Shown one piece after another: positions 7,743 to 15,734 of a stretch of DNA of 55,424 nt. Origin of the DNA: Phycisphaerae bacterium. GTDB lineage: Bacteria; Planctomycetota; Phycisphaerae; SM23-33. Positions within the stretch are counted from its first letter, which is position 1, and every line of letters starts with the position of its first letter. The notes under the pieces are model-generated. The model made no database searches. It was given only the letters and a program-made list of their open reading frames with translations, and had not been told where the DNA came from. Made by a program: the position numbers and the translations under genes. The stretch covers positions 1-55,424 of the forward strand of contig DRGC01000030.1 of NCBI GenBank assembly GCA_011050235.1. The letters are read 5' to 3'.

Positions 7743-9410
7743 ATGTCCGTGACCACAGGACATGGCCGAACCAAGTCGATCCGACTGACCAAGGATCGTG
7801 TGTTGACGACGATACGGGATTATTTCAACGACAAGGCCCTGCAACAGATGCAGGAGACGTTCTCGACCGCTATTGGGGCGCCGGTCAACATCTGCGCGCC
7901 CGACGGCAGCGTGCTCATCGGCGATCGGCCCGCCGACGGCTCGACCGGGCGGGCGAACATGACCGCCGCAATCCGTGTGGGCGATGAAATCATCGGCCAG
8001 TTGACGTTGCTGGAACCGTCCCCCAATCCCCGCGGCGATTACGAGCCGGTGGACCTGCAGGGCCGCCCGCAGGGCCGCCCGCCTGCCGCCGAGTGGGCGG
8101 CCAGTTTTTTGAAATTGATGGCGGCGATGCTGGCGAGCTTGTGCAGCCGGCAAAAGACACTGCGCCTGCGCGTCGAGGAGCTCTCGACCCTCTATCGCCT
8201 GACGGCTGAGTTCACCGGGCAGCGCGACTTGCAGAGCGTGTTGGACACCGTTACGGCGACCGTGGTCGAACTACTTCAGGCCAAGGCCTGCACAATCCGT
8301 CTGCTCAGCGACGACGGCCGGGAACTGCTGATCAAGTCGGCCAACAACGTCCAAGACCGGCACCTGGTCAAAGGCCCGATCCTGCTGGAAGACAGCAAGA
8401 TCGATTCCGAAGCGATCACGGGCGGCAAGATCGTCTATATCCCCGACGTGGAGAAGGATTCGCGGGTGCTGTTCCCCGAGGGCGCCCGAGCTGAGGGCCT
8501 GGTCAGCGCCCTGTGCGTCCCGCTGGTCTACAAGGGCCAATCGCTGGGCGTGATCCGCGTGTACAAGGCCGAGACATACCGGTTCGACCGGTTCGAACAC
8601 GCCCTGCTGTTCGCCGTAGCCGCTCAGGCGGCCGCGGCCATCGTCAACGCCCAGTTGCAGACCGAGGCGATCCAGGCCGCCAACATGAAGCGGCAGCTCC
8701 GCCTGGCGGGCGATGTCCAGGCCCGGATGTTCCCGCGCGAGAAGCCGGCCATTACGGGCATGGATATCGAGGCCGCCTACCAGCCGTGCTTTGAACTGGG
8801 CGGCGATTTCTACGACTTCATCCCTCTGGATAAAGGCCATCTGGGTATCGCCGCCTGCGACGTCGTGGGCAAAGGCATTCGGGCGTCGCTTCTGATGGCC
8901 TCGATCCGAGCGGCCCTGCGGGCCCACGCCGCCAATGTCTACGACATATCCGAAATTCTTCGGCGCGTTAATGTGGATCTGTGCGCGACGACCGAGTTGG
9001 CCGATTTCGCCACGCTGTTCTATGGTGTGATCGACAGCCAGACCCAGCGCTTCACCTACGTCAATGCCGGCCATCCCCCGCCGCTGCTGTTTCGCGACGG
9101 CCGGGCGTGCCCGCTGACCACGGGGGGCGGCATCTTGGGCATGAATCCGCAGGGAGTGTGGCAGCACGAGCATGTTACTTTTAACAGCGGCGATACGCTG
9201 GTGATCTACACCGACGGCGTGACCGAGGCGTTGAGCTTCCACGACGAGGCGTTCGGGGCCAAGCGTCTGGAGCAGGCCATCCACGAAGGCTTGCAGCAGG
9301 ACCTCGGCGCCAGCGACCTGGCCCAGCGCATTCTGTGGCACGTGCGAAACTTTGTGGGCCTGCAGCAACAGGCCGATGACTTGACAATCGTGGTGATAAA
9401 GGTTCAATAG
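7743..9410 (+). CDS. GAF-domain PP2C (SpoIIE/RsbU-type) serine phosphatase
   Basis: Signal-controlled protein phosphatase, probably acting on an anti-sigma-factor antagonist. Three parts in 555 residues: an N-terminal sensor (about 20-120) with QMQETFSTAIGAPVNICAPDGS resembling PocR-type domains; a GAF domain (about 150-300) with RLTAEFTGQRDLQSVLDTV and IRLLSDDGRELLIKSANN; and a C-terminal PP2C domain with metal motifs ELGGDFYDF, ACDVVGKGIRASLLMA, NAGHPPPLLF, YTDGVTEA and DDLTIVVIKV. No transmembrane segment was seen, so the input is probably cytoplasmic. ATG 7743 is the likely start; a longer in-frame extension is Arg-rich and unsupported. No partner kinase or STAS gene is adjacent. Confidence 0.9.
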   Translation: MSVTTGHGRTKSIRLTKDRVLTTIRDYFNDKALQQMQETFSTAIGAPVNICAPDGSVLIGDRPADGSTGRANMTAAIRVGDEIIGQLTLLEPSPNPRGDYEPVDLQGRPQGRPPAAEWAASFLKLMAAMLASLCSRQKTLRLRVEELSTLYRLTAEFTGQRDLQSVLDTVTATVVELLQAKACTIRLLSDDGRELLIKSANNVQDRHLVKGPILLEDSKIDSEAITGGKIVYIPDVEKDSRVLFPEGARAEGLVSALCVPLVYKGQSLGVIRVYKAETYRFDRFEHALLFAVAAQAAAAIVNAQLQTEAIQAANMKRQLRLAGDVQARMFPREKPAITGMDIEAAYQPCFELGGDFYDFIPLDKGHLGIAACDVVGKGIRASLLMASIRAALRAHAANVYDISEILRRVNVDLCATTELADFATLFYGVIDSQTQRFTYVNAGHPPPLLFRDGRACPLTTGGGILGMNPQGVWQHEHVTFNSGDTLVIYTDGVTEALSFHDEAFGAKRLEQAIHEGLQQDLGASDLAQRILWHVRNFVGLQQQADDLTIVVIKVQ

Positions 9411-9483
9411 GCGACATGCAACAGACCCATCGAGCCATCGAACCGACAAGGACGCCGCATTTGGCCGTGAGCGTGCCCTGCCT

Positions 9484-10542
9484 ATGAGTCATTTCTGCCT
9501 GCTCAACGACGCCGAGACCTACCGGGCCGAGTCGTGGGACCTGCTCGAAGACAACGCCGCCTGCCAGTACTGGCTGGACTTGTTCGACAGGCATTTCCAG
9601 GAAACGCTTGTCCACGCCGCCGGCCAGTACGGCCGAGCCGCGGACCGGCACATCGAAGACGCTCGCGAGCAGTTCGCCGAGATCATCCGGACACTCCGCG
9701 CCACCCCCGACGCTCTGGACGGGGCGCTGACCGTGATGGCCCTGTGTCGTCAGCGCGAGGCCGTCCTTCGCGCCAATCGCCTGCACGACCCGTTCGCCCG
9801 CATCAAGCAGCGCGAGAACGAATCGGCCATTCGCCTGTATCCGGACGTGGTCCGGCGGCTTCATGCGATGGCGCCCGACGACCGATGGCTGCACCTAGCC
9901 GAGTGCGTCTTTGCGGGCAATATCTTCGACCTGGGCTCGTCGGCAGCGATGAACACCGCCCAGACGTCGCCCGATTTCCTCGCCACCGTCGAGGCCACCA
10001 AGCCGCGCCCGTGGCTGGTGGACGATTACGACCGGCTGGCCGAAGATCTGCGACAGACATTCCCGGCCAGGTGGGGCAAGGCCGTCATCTTCGTCGACAA
10101 CGCCGGGTGCGATTTCATCCTGGGTATCATGCCGCTGGCGCGGGAACTGGCCTTGGCCGGCGTGCAGGTCGTCCTGGCCGCCAACGAGCTGCCCTCGCTC
10201 AATGACATCACCGCCGACGAGACGGTCGAGGTCATCGAACAGCTCGCCGACATCGACGCCGACCTGCCCGCCCTGCTGGACGCCCAGATGTTCGAGGTCG
10301 TCTCCACGGGCAATGATCTTCCACTGATCGACCTGTCGGACGTCAGCGACGAGCTGAACGCCGCCGCCGAGGACGCCGACCTGGTCATTCTCGAAGGCAT
10401 GGGCCGATCCGTCGAAAGCAACTTCGATGCGACCTTCAAGGTCGACTCGCTGCTGTTGGCGCTGCTAAAGGACCCGAAGGTCGCCGAGCGCGTCGGCGGC
10501 GACGTGTTCGACTGTGTCTGCAAGTATCAACCGGTGGACTAG
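9484..10542 (+). CDS. DUF89/ARMT1-like damage-control phosphatase family protein
   Basis: Metal-dependent phosphatase family whose members hydrolyse phosphorylated metabolites or damaged intermediates, related to the C-terminal domain of eukaryotic PANK4 and to Arabidopsis At2g17340. In 352 residues the diagnostic metal-site motif VIFVDNAGCDFILG is near residue 200, followed by VVLAANELPSLNDIT and, toward the C terminus, ADLVILEGMGRSVESN, also typical. The N-terminal third is helical (QYWLDLFDRHFQETLVHAAGQ). It follows the phosphatase gene by 73 nt and precedes the nitroreductase by 27 nt. The substrate cannot be read from sequence. Confidence 0.85.
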   Translation: MSHFCLLNDAETYRAESWDLLEDNAACQYWLDLFDRHFQETLVHAAGQYGRAADRHIEDAREQFAEIIRTLRATPDALDGALTVMALCRQREAVLRANRLHDPFARIKQRENESAIRLYPDVVRRLHAMAPDDRWLHLAECVFAGNIFDLGSSAAMNTAQTSPDFLATVEATKPRPWLVDDYDRLAEDLRQTFPARWGKAVIFVDNAGCDFILGIMPLARELALAGVQVVLAANELPSLNDITADETVEVIEQLADIDADLPALLDAQMFEVVSTGNDLPLIDLSDVSDELNAAAEDADLVILEGMGRSVESNFDATFKVDSLLLALLKDPKVAERVGGDVFDCVCKYQPVD

Positions 10543-10569
10543 GCGCCGGGAATCGGGAGCAACCTGCAC

Positions 10570-11073
10570 ATGGACCTCTACGACGCCATCAACGCTCGAC
10601 GCAGCGTTCGTTCTTACACATCCGACCCGGTCGACCGCGAGGCGCTCAAGCGGATCGTGCAGGCCGGGATCGAGGCGCCGACCGGCTGCAATATGCAGTT
10701 GCGGCAGTTCATCGTCGTCGACGACGCGGCGGTAATCGACCAGTTGGCGGAGTTGGACATGACCAAAGGCGCCTCCGCCGCGGTCGTGATTGTGATGGAC
10801 CCGCAGGGCACGCCCTATGGCGAGTTCTGGGTGCAGGACGCCTCGGCCACCATGGAGAACATGCTGCTGGCCGCCGTCGCCGAAGGGCTCGGCGCCTGCT
10901 GGGTCGAAGGCCAGGTCACCCCAAAAGAGCCCGAGCTTCGCAAGGTCCTCCACGTCCCCGAGAACCTGCGCGTCTGGTCCATCATGGCCGTCGGCCACCC
11001 CACGAAACATCCCTCCCGGCCGCCCAAGCCGGAGTTTGACAAGATCGTCCACTTCAACGTATTTGGGGGTTAG
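10570..11073 (+). CDS. nitroreductase-family FMN oxidoreductase
   Basis: Flavin-dependent NAD(P)H oxidoreductase. The 167-residue product starts MDLYDAINARRSVRSYTSDPVD, the usual FMN-binding opening (R-S-x-R), and continues with IVQAGIEAPTGCNMQLRQFIV, then QDASATMENMLLAAVAEGLGACWVEG and a C-terminal VWSIMAVGHPTKHPSRPPK block typical of the family. The stop codon abuts the composite inverted repeat that follows, which may serve as its transcript end. The physiological substrate is unknown. Confidence 0.9.
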   Translation: MDLYDAINARRSVRSYTSDPVDREALKRIVQAGIEAPTGCNMQLRQFIVVDDAAVIDQLAELDMTKGASAAVVIVMDPQGTPYGEFWVQDASATMENMLLAAVAEGLGACWVEGQVTPKEPELRKVLHVPENLRVWSIMAVGHPTKHPSRPPKPEFDKIVHFNVFGG

Positions 11074-11314
11074 GAACCGGGAAGCGGGAACCGGGAAACG
11101 GGAACCAGGAACCAGGAAGCGGGAGCCGGGAACTGGGAAACGGGACCGTGCAACAATCGGGTGCCACGCTTTTGCGTTGTGTGCAAAAGCGTGCAGAGAC
11201 CCGAACGGAAATGCACGCTTCTGCAAAGCAGAAGCGTGGCACCCGACAACTTCAGTTCCCGGCTCCTGTTCCCCGGTTCCCCGGTTCCCCAGTTCCCAGT
11301 TCCCGGCTCCCGGC
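11074..11314. repeat. composite inverted-repeat element between convergent genes
   Basis: The whole space between the nitroreductase and URO-D-like stop codons is one nested palindrome. The left arm (11074-11145) is about ten degenerate units of the type GGGAACC/GGGAAGC; the right arm (11253-11314) is the complementary set (GGTTCCC/GGCTCCC). Inside, CGGGTGCCACGCTT (11158-11171) pairs perfectly with 11232-11245. Nested within are two hairpins: ACGCTTTTGC/GCAAAAGCGT (11166-11175 with 11183-11192, 7-nt loop) and ACGCTTCTGC/GCAGAAGCGT (11215-11224 with 11228-11237, AAA loop). No ORF or transposase is present. It could act as a two-way terminator, a mobile palindromic element or a structured RNA. 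Confidence 0.85.
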
Positions 11315-12568
11315 TCATGCGTACTCGTCCGCCAACTGCATGGCCATGTCCGTCCACTGGTCGTAGCGCTCGGGCTCGCCGCAGCAGATGTGGGTGTCTT
11401 TCATGATGTACTCCGACACGCAGCCGTTGGCTTTGCAGGCGTCCAGCACGGCGATCATTTCCCTGCGGCAGATGTCCAGGTCGAACGTTCCGCTGGACAG
11501 GTAGGCGGGGTTGGGCTTGAACGAGAAGATCATGTCGCCGCCGATGGCCTCGGCGCCTTCGACCGGCTCGATCCACGGGCTCATCGACAGTCGCCGAATG
11601 TTGGGGATCTTGCGGACGATGGGCACCTTCTTGTGCAGCGGCTCGCAGCAGCCGTAGCAGTTGAGCCCGAACATCGACAGGAATTTGGCCTCGTATTGGA
11701 TCGCGAACTCATCGTGCATCGCCGGTGAGACTTCCGAGAAAATCTGCGCCGCCGCGTGGCCCCACAGGTCCTTCAGACGAACGTGCTCGCCGTCGAAATC
11801 GGGCTGAGGCAGCTCGTCGGTCGTGCCGATCCCGCCCGAGCCGACGTGGTTGGCGCCATTGTTGAGCCCCAAAACCCCAAGCGCCTCCATCTGCTTGGAG
11901 ACGGAGGTCTCGATCTCCAACAGTCGATTCATCGCCCGGTGGATCCACTCGGGCCGATCGATCAGGTCCAGCAGCATCTTGTCGGGCCCGCGCCACGCCA
12001 TGAACAGGTCCATCGGCGAGAACCATCCGCCACCGTAGCCGACCATCCGGACATCCAGGATGTCGCCGACGAGATCGCTCACGATCTCGTGCTCGCGGTG
12101 CGATGCGTCCCAGTCGACGGTGACGTGGCGATCCTGAAAGAGCGTCTCGACATCCGCGTCGTCTTCCAGCACCGTGTCGTAGTGGACGGCCCCGTGAACG
12201 CCCTTGGCCTCGGGGTTGGTCGTCTTGACCGCCACGCCGTAGCCGGTGACCTGAGTGTGGATCGTCGTGGGCAGCGTCGTCACAATCGGCTCGTCGTCGT
12301 GAAGATGGTCGACCTTGTACAGGCGCGTGCGAAGGGCGGCCTCGATTCCACGGCAGCGATCGTCCTGGCACTGCAGCGAATCGGCGGGCACGAACTCGTC
12401 CCACACACCCTCGGGCGCCTGGAGGACCATGGCCCGTCCGGGCTTGAGGCTGTTGTGGCGCTTCCACTCAGCCAGCTTCTTGTCCTGGCTCGGGTCCGCC
12501 GCCGCCTCGGCCACCTGCTTGGCCAGGTCTCGAAGAACCTGACGATCCGTATCGGGTACGCTCATCAT
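11315..12568 (-). CDS. uroporphyrinogen decarboxylase-superfamily (methyltransferase-like) protein
   Basis: URO-D fold protein of 417 residues, the fold shared by haem-pathway HemE and by corrinoid-dependent methyltransferases (MtaA/MtbA type). Supporting segments are VGYGGGWFSPMDLFMAWRGP, DRPEWIHRAMNRLLEIE and, in the C-terminal half, LNCYGCCEPLHKKVPIVRK and PNIRRLSMSPW. Cys and His residues in NCYGCCEP and HICCGEP could bind zinc as in the methyltransferase branch. True HemE is about 350 residues and lacks this extended N terminus, so haem synthesis is unlikely. Two consecutive ATG codons (12568, 12565) are possible starts. Confidence 0.8.
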   Translation of the reverse strand: MMSVPDTDRQVLRDLAKQVAEAAADPSQDKKLAEWKRHNSLKPGRAMVLQAPEGVWDEFVPADSLQCQDDRCRGIEAALRTRLYKVDHLHDDEPIVTTLPTTIHTQVTGYGVAVKTTNPEAKGVHGAVHYDTVLEDDADVETLFQDRHVTVDWDASHREHEIVSDLVGDILDVRMVGYGGGWFSPMDLFMAWRGPDKMLLDLIDRPEWIHRAMNRLLEIETSVSKQMEALGVLGLNNGANHVGSGGIGTTDELPQPDFDGEHVRLKDLWGHAAAQIFSEVSPAMHDEFAIQYEAKFLSMFGLNCYGCCEPLHKKVPIVRKIPNIRRLSMSPWIEPVEGAEAIGGDMIFSFKPNPAYLSSGTFDLDICRREMIAVLDACKANGCVSEYIMKDTHICCGEPERYDQWTDMAMQLADEYA

Positions 12569-12576
12569 TCATACTC

Positions 12577-13455
12577 CTAGGATCGCGCGCCGTCGCGGGC
12601 GCTGCTACTTGGCTCGGCCGCCGCCGACGGCGCGAACTCCAGCGGCAGCGAATCCGGGATGATGCCCGTCTCGCAACCGCGTCTGAGAAACTCCTCCGCA
12701 GCCGACTGGCCGCGGTCGCCAATATCCAGCGACAGATCGGTGATGTATCGGCCCAGAAAATCGTCGGCCAGGTCCGCTTCGAGCCCGCCAACGGTTCCGC
12801 GAACGGCCGTGACGACCTCCTGCCGATTGGCCAGGGCGTAGTGCACCGACTCGCTGACAGCCTTGTGCAACTGCCGCTGCACATCCTCGTCCAGGTCCCG
12901 CCGCACCACCACCGATCCCAACGGCAGCGGCAGGCCGTCTGTCTTGCCCGACCACCACTCGCCCAGGTCGTGCACGCAGACCAAGCCCGTCAGCTCCAGG
13001 GCCATCTCCTCTTCGTGGACCATCAGTCCGGCGTCGACCAGGCCCGTCTCCACCGCGGGCAGGACCTTATCGAACGGCAGCACCCGCGTGCGGGCCCGCG
13101 GGTTCCACAGCGTCATCGCCAGGTAGGCGCTGCTGGTGACGCCGCCAACAGCAATGCTGGCGGCGGCGAGCGTCTCCGCCGTCATGGCCTCGCGGGCAAC
13201 GATCATCGGGCCGCGCCCCTCGCCGAACGTCCAGCCCGACCGCAGCAGGCGGTAGTGCTTGCGGGCGTAGGCGTAGGCATGCACGCTCAGGGTCGTCGCC
13301 TCCAGCTCGCCGCGAGACGCCTTGTCGTTAAGCCCCTGAAAATCGAGCACGACCGGCTCGATCTGCAGATCGCCCGTGTCGACCTTGCCCGCCGTCAACG
13401 CGTGAAACAGAAATACGTCGTCGGCCTCGTGAGAATGTCCCAGTCGAATCGTCAC
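12577..13455 (-). CDS. mqnD: 1,4-dihydroxy-6-naphthoate synthase-like protein (futalosine pathway)
   Basis: Converts cyclic dehypoxanthinyl futalosine to 1,4-dihydroxy-6-naphthoate in menaquinone synthesis; periplasmic-binding-protein fold. The 292-residue product starts MTIRLGHSHEADDVFLFHAL, corresponding to the RLGFSPCPNDTFxFxAL opening of MqnD. It also has LDFQGLNDKASRGELEATTLS, VGGVTSSAYLAM, and VETGLVDAGLMVHEEE with the conserved LGLVVHE-like region. GTG 13455 is chosen because conserved sequence begins there; the nearer ATG is out of frame. The next gene downstream starts 9 nt after its stop. Other mqn genes are not in the window. Confidence 0.82.
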   Translation of the reverse strand: MTIRLGHSHEADDVFLFHALTAGKVDTGDLQIEPVVLDFQGLNDKASRGELEATTLSVHAYAYARKHYRLLRSGWTFGEGRGPMIVAREAMTAETLAAASIAVGGVTSSAYLAMTLWNPRARTRVLPFDKVLPAVETGLVDAGLMVHEEEMALELTGLVCVHDLGEWWSGKTDGLPLPLGSVVVRRDLDEDVQRQLHKAVSESVHYALANRQEVVTAVRGTVGGLEADLADDFLGRYITDLSLDIGDRGQSAAEEFLRRGCETGIIPDSLPLEFAPSAAAEPSSSARDGARS

Positions 13456-13589
13456 TGCCGGCCATGCTAGCGGGCGGAGCGGCAAAATCAAGCTTCGCCC
13501 CCTCCGGCTACAAGCCCTTGCATTCGCCCCCGCGGCGGCGTACATCTGCCGTCTTCAAACGGTCCCCGCAGTGGGAGATGGGCTGACGG

Positions 13590-13769
13590 ATGGACTATCA
13601 GTTTCTGGCATTGGACTGTGACGCAGCGCTGGCCGGACCCGACGGCGTGGTTGGACCCGACGTCGCCGGGGCCTGGCGTATCCCGGCGTCGAAGATCGTC
13701 CCCGCCGACATCGTCGCCACCGACGGCTTGGCGGTCTTTATCGACAATCTGCTCGCCGAGCGCGTCTAG
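13590..13769 (+). CDS. 59-residue hypothetical ORF
   Basis: Small open frame starting MDYQFLALDCDAALAGPDG and ending VFIDNLLAERV. It is acidic and has no transmembrane or Cys motif. A GGGAGAT sequence about 10 nt upstream of ATG 13590 may serve as ribosome site. It precedes the sirtuin gene by 61 nt in the same direction. Codon use resembles its neighbours (G/C third positions), which favours a real gene, but there is no recognised family. Confidence 0.45.
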   Translation: MDYQFLALDCDAALAGPDGVVGPDVAGAWRIPASKIVPADIVATDGLAVFIDNLLAERV

Positions 13770-13830
13770 CCGCTCAGCATTTGCGCCTTTTGTCCGGCCT
13801 GGAGCTGGGATATAAACCAAACGGTGGCCA

Positions 13831-14580
13831 ATGCCTGAACCCACATCCATTCATCGCGCCAAGGAGATAGTGCACGCGGCTGGCAGTGTGGCCGTCCTGA
13901 CCGGCGCGGGCGTCTCAGCCGAGAGCGGCGTGGCGACGTTTCGCGGCGAGGACGGCCTGTGGCGAGACCGCCGTGTCGAGGAGTTCGCCACACCCGAAGG
14001 CTTCGCCGCAGACCCCTGCGCGGTGTGGCAATGGTACAGCGAGCGCCGCCAGGAGGCGCTGGCTGCCCAACCCAATGCCGCCCACCAAGCGCTGGCCGCG
14101 CTGCAGCAACAGACCACACACGCCGGTGGGCGTTTCACGCTCATCACGCAGAATGTCGATTGCCTCCATCAGCACGCCGGCTCGACGGACGTTCTGGAAC
14201 TGCACGGCTCGATTCGTGACATGCGGTGCTGTCGCTGTGCGTATCGCCGTCCCATCGGGGACGATCCGGTCACGGGGGCGCCGCGGTGTCCGGCCTGCGA
14301 CCAGTTGCTTCGCCCGGACGTCGTGTGGTTCGGCGAGATGCTTCCCCAGGACATCCTGGCCGCCGCCATCGAGGCCGCCACGACATGCGACCTGTTCATG
14401 ACCATCGGCACCAGCGCGATCGTCTACCCCGCCGCCGGCCTGATCCGCCAGGCGATCCAAGCCGGCGCCAAGACCATCGAGATCAATCTCGATCCGACGC
14501 CCGCCAGCAGCCTGGTCGATATCGCCCTCCACGGCCCCGCCGGCGAGATCCTGCCGGCGCTGATCGGGCAACGCCCGTGA
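13831..14580 (+). CDS. cobB: NAD-dependent protein deacylase, sirtuin (CobB-like)
   Basis: Removes acyl groups from lysines using NAD+. The 249-residue product has GAGVSAESGVATFRG (residues 25-39), TQNVDCLHQHAG, the catalytic His in LELHGSI, and a zinc site made of the CCRC and CPAC pairs, then GTSAIVYPAAGL and EINLDP. Y69 and R72 in QWYSERRQ match the YxxR motif that class III sirtuins (SIRT5, E. coli CobB) use to bind succinyl or malonyl lysine, so desuccinylase activity is possible. Its stop overlaps the next gene's GTG start. Confidence 0.93.
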   Translation: MPEPTSIHRAKEIVHAAGSVAVLTGAGVSAESGVATFRGEDGLWRDRRVEEFATPEGFAADPCAVWQWYSERRQEALAAQPNAAHQALAALQQQTTHAGGRFTLITQNVDCLHQHAGSTDVLELHGSIRDMRCCRCAYRRPIGDDPVTGAPRCPACDQLLRPDVVWFGEMLPQDILAAAIEAATTCDLFMTIGTSAIVYPAAGLIRQAIQAGAKTIEINLDPTPASSLVDIALHGPAGEILPALIGQRP

Positions 14581-15062
14581 CGGCCTCCAAGGACAACGTC
14601 CCCAGGTTCTTCTGCGATGCGATGCTGGGTGGGCTGGCGCGCTGGCTGCGGGCGATCGGCTACGACGCCGCGTTCGAATACGGCATCGACGACGGCCGGC
14701 TGGTCGAACAGGCCCGCAGCGACGGGCGGACCATCCTCAGCAGCGACGGTGGGCTTTTCGAACGCAACGTCGTCAAGAATGGCGACGTCCGGGCCCTCTA
14801 TATCCCTCAGCAACTCAGCCGGCTGGAGCAACTTCGATTCGTCGTCACGCAACTCGGCCTCGAACGTCTGCCCGCCCGCTGCATGGCGTGCGGCGGCGAA
14901 CTGGCCGACGTGCCCAAACACACGGTCACCGACGAGGCGCCGCCGCTGGCGTTTCGACACTGTGACCAATTCTGGCGCTGCCAGGGGTGCCGCAAGCTCC
15001 TCTGGCACGGCACGCACTGGCAGAAGATTGAGCAGAAGCTGGCCGGCCTCTTCGGCCGCTAG
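14577..15062 (+). CDS. Mut7-C RNase-domain (PIN-like fold) protein with zinc ribbon
   Basis: DUF82/Mut7-C family: a PIN-like nuclease fold plus a C-terminal zinc ribbon. The 161-residue product has RFFCDAMLGGLARWLRAIGYD with the family acidic residue D, DDGRLVEQARSDGRTILSSDGG with the second acidic patch, and a ribbon of MACGG and RCQGC pairs followed by WHGTHWQKI. GTG 14577 overlaps the sirtuin stop (GTGA), so the two are translationally coupled. Nuclease activity is proposed for the family from fold and has not been shown for this protein. Confidence 0.88.
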   Translation: MTASKDNVPRFFCDAMLGGLARWLRAIGYDAAFEYGIDDGRLVEQARSDGRTILSSDGGLFERNVVKNGDVRALYIPQQLSRLEQLRFVVTQLGLERLPARCMACGGELADVPKHTVTDEAPPLAFRHCDQFWRCQGCRKLLWHGTHWQKIEQKLAGLFGR

Positions 15063-15098
15063 GATGGTGGGCGTGCCCCGGTCCCCGACTGCCGGTTC

Positions 15099-15734
15099 CT
15101 AATCCCGCAGTTCGACGTTCCAGTAGGCCGCGTCGAGGAACTGTTTCCAGGAGGCGTATTTCTCGCTGGTCAGGTGCACGGTGATCATCGGCGAGCGTTT
15201 GGGGCGGACGGGCTCGATGACGAGCTTCATGCGGGCCTGGTGGGGGGTCCGCCCACCCTTGCGGACGTTGCAGGTCACGCAGCAGCAGACCACGTTGGTC
15301 CAGGCCATCACCCCGCCCTGGCTGCGCGGCACGACGTGGTCGAGCGTCAGTTCGCTGGTGGAGAACCTGTTGCCGCAGTATTGGCAACGGCTGCGGTCGC
15401 GGGCGTAGATGTTGCGACGCGTCAGGCGGACGGGCGCGACGGGCAGCCGGTCGTACAGCAGCAGCCGCACGATCCGCGGAACCGCCAGATCGAACCGCAC
15501 GCACCGAATCCAGTCGTGGTGCTCGCGCTCGTACCTGGAGCGGACCTCGCTGACCTCGCGCCAGGACTGGAAATCATGCGACAGCCAGGACCCGTCGTCG
15601 ATGGAGACGATCTCGGCGATCTGTTTGAACAGCATGCACATCGCCCGCCGCGCGGTGACCACTCGGACCGCCGCGTAGTGCTTGTTGAGCACAAGCACGC
15701 TGTGATTCAAGGCGCTGGGAGCTATCGTCAGCAT
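15099..15734 (-). CDS. HNH endonuclease family protein
   Basis: Product of 211 residues. The HNH core is near residues 115-165: RDRSRCQYCGNRF, then LTLDHVVPRSQGG with the catalytic DH, then TNVVCCCVTCNVRKGGRTP with the Asn and the second CxxC that binds structural zinc. The N-terminal part (LNHSVLVLNKHYAAVRVVTARRA) is typical of a widespread housekeeping HNH family in planctomycetes and cyanobacteria rather than of restriction systems or introns. It stands alone and converges with the Mut7-C gene. The biological role of this subfamily is not established. Confidence 0.9.
   Translation of the reverse strand: MLTIAPSALNHSVLVLNKHYAAVRVVTARRAMCMLFKQIAEIVSIDDGSWLSHDFQSWREVSEVRSRYEREHHDWIRCVRFDLAVPRIVRLLLYDRLPVAPVRLTRRNIYARDRSRCQYCGNRFSTSELTLDHVVPRSQGGVMAWTNVVCCCVTCNVRKGGRTPHQARMKLVIEPVRPKRSPMITVHLTSEKYASWKQFLDAAYWNVELRD

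Noticed and set aside
11315-12568. HemE (haem pathway uroporphyrinogen decarboxylase)
   Set aside because: The product is longer than HemE, has Cys/His motifs of the methyltransferase branch and no other haem gene is near.
13831-15062. Sirtuin plus Mut7-C as an anti-phage defence system
   Set aside because: The sirtuin is a canonical zinc-containing deacylase, not a defence-type SIR2 effector, and no other defence gene is near.
15099-15734. HNH gene as a mobile homing endonuclease or restriction enzyme
   Set aside because: The flanks show no intron, target-site repeat or methyltransferase, and the N-terminal domain matches a chromosomal housekeeping HNH family.
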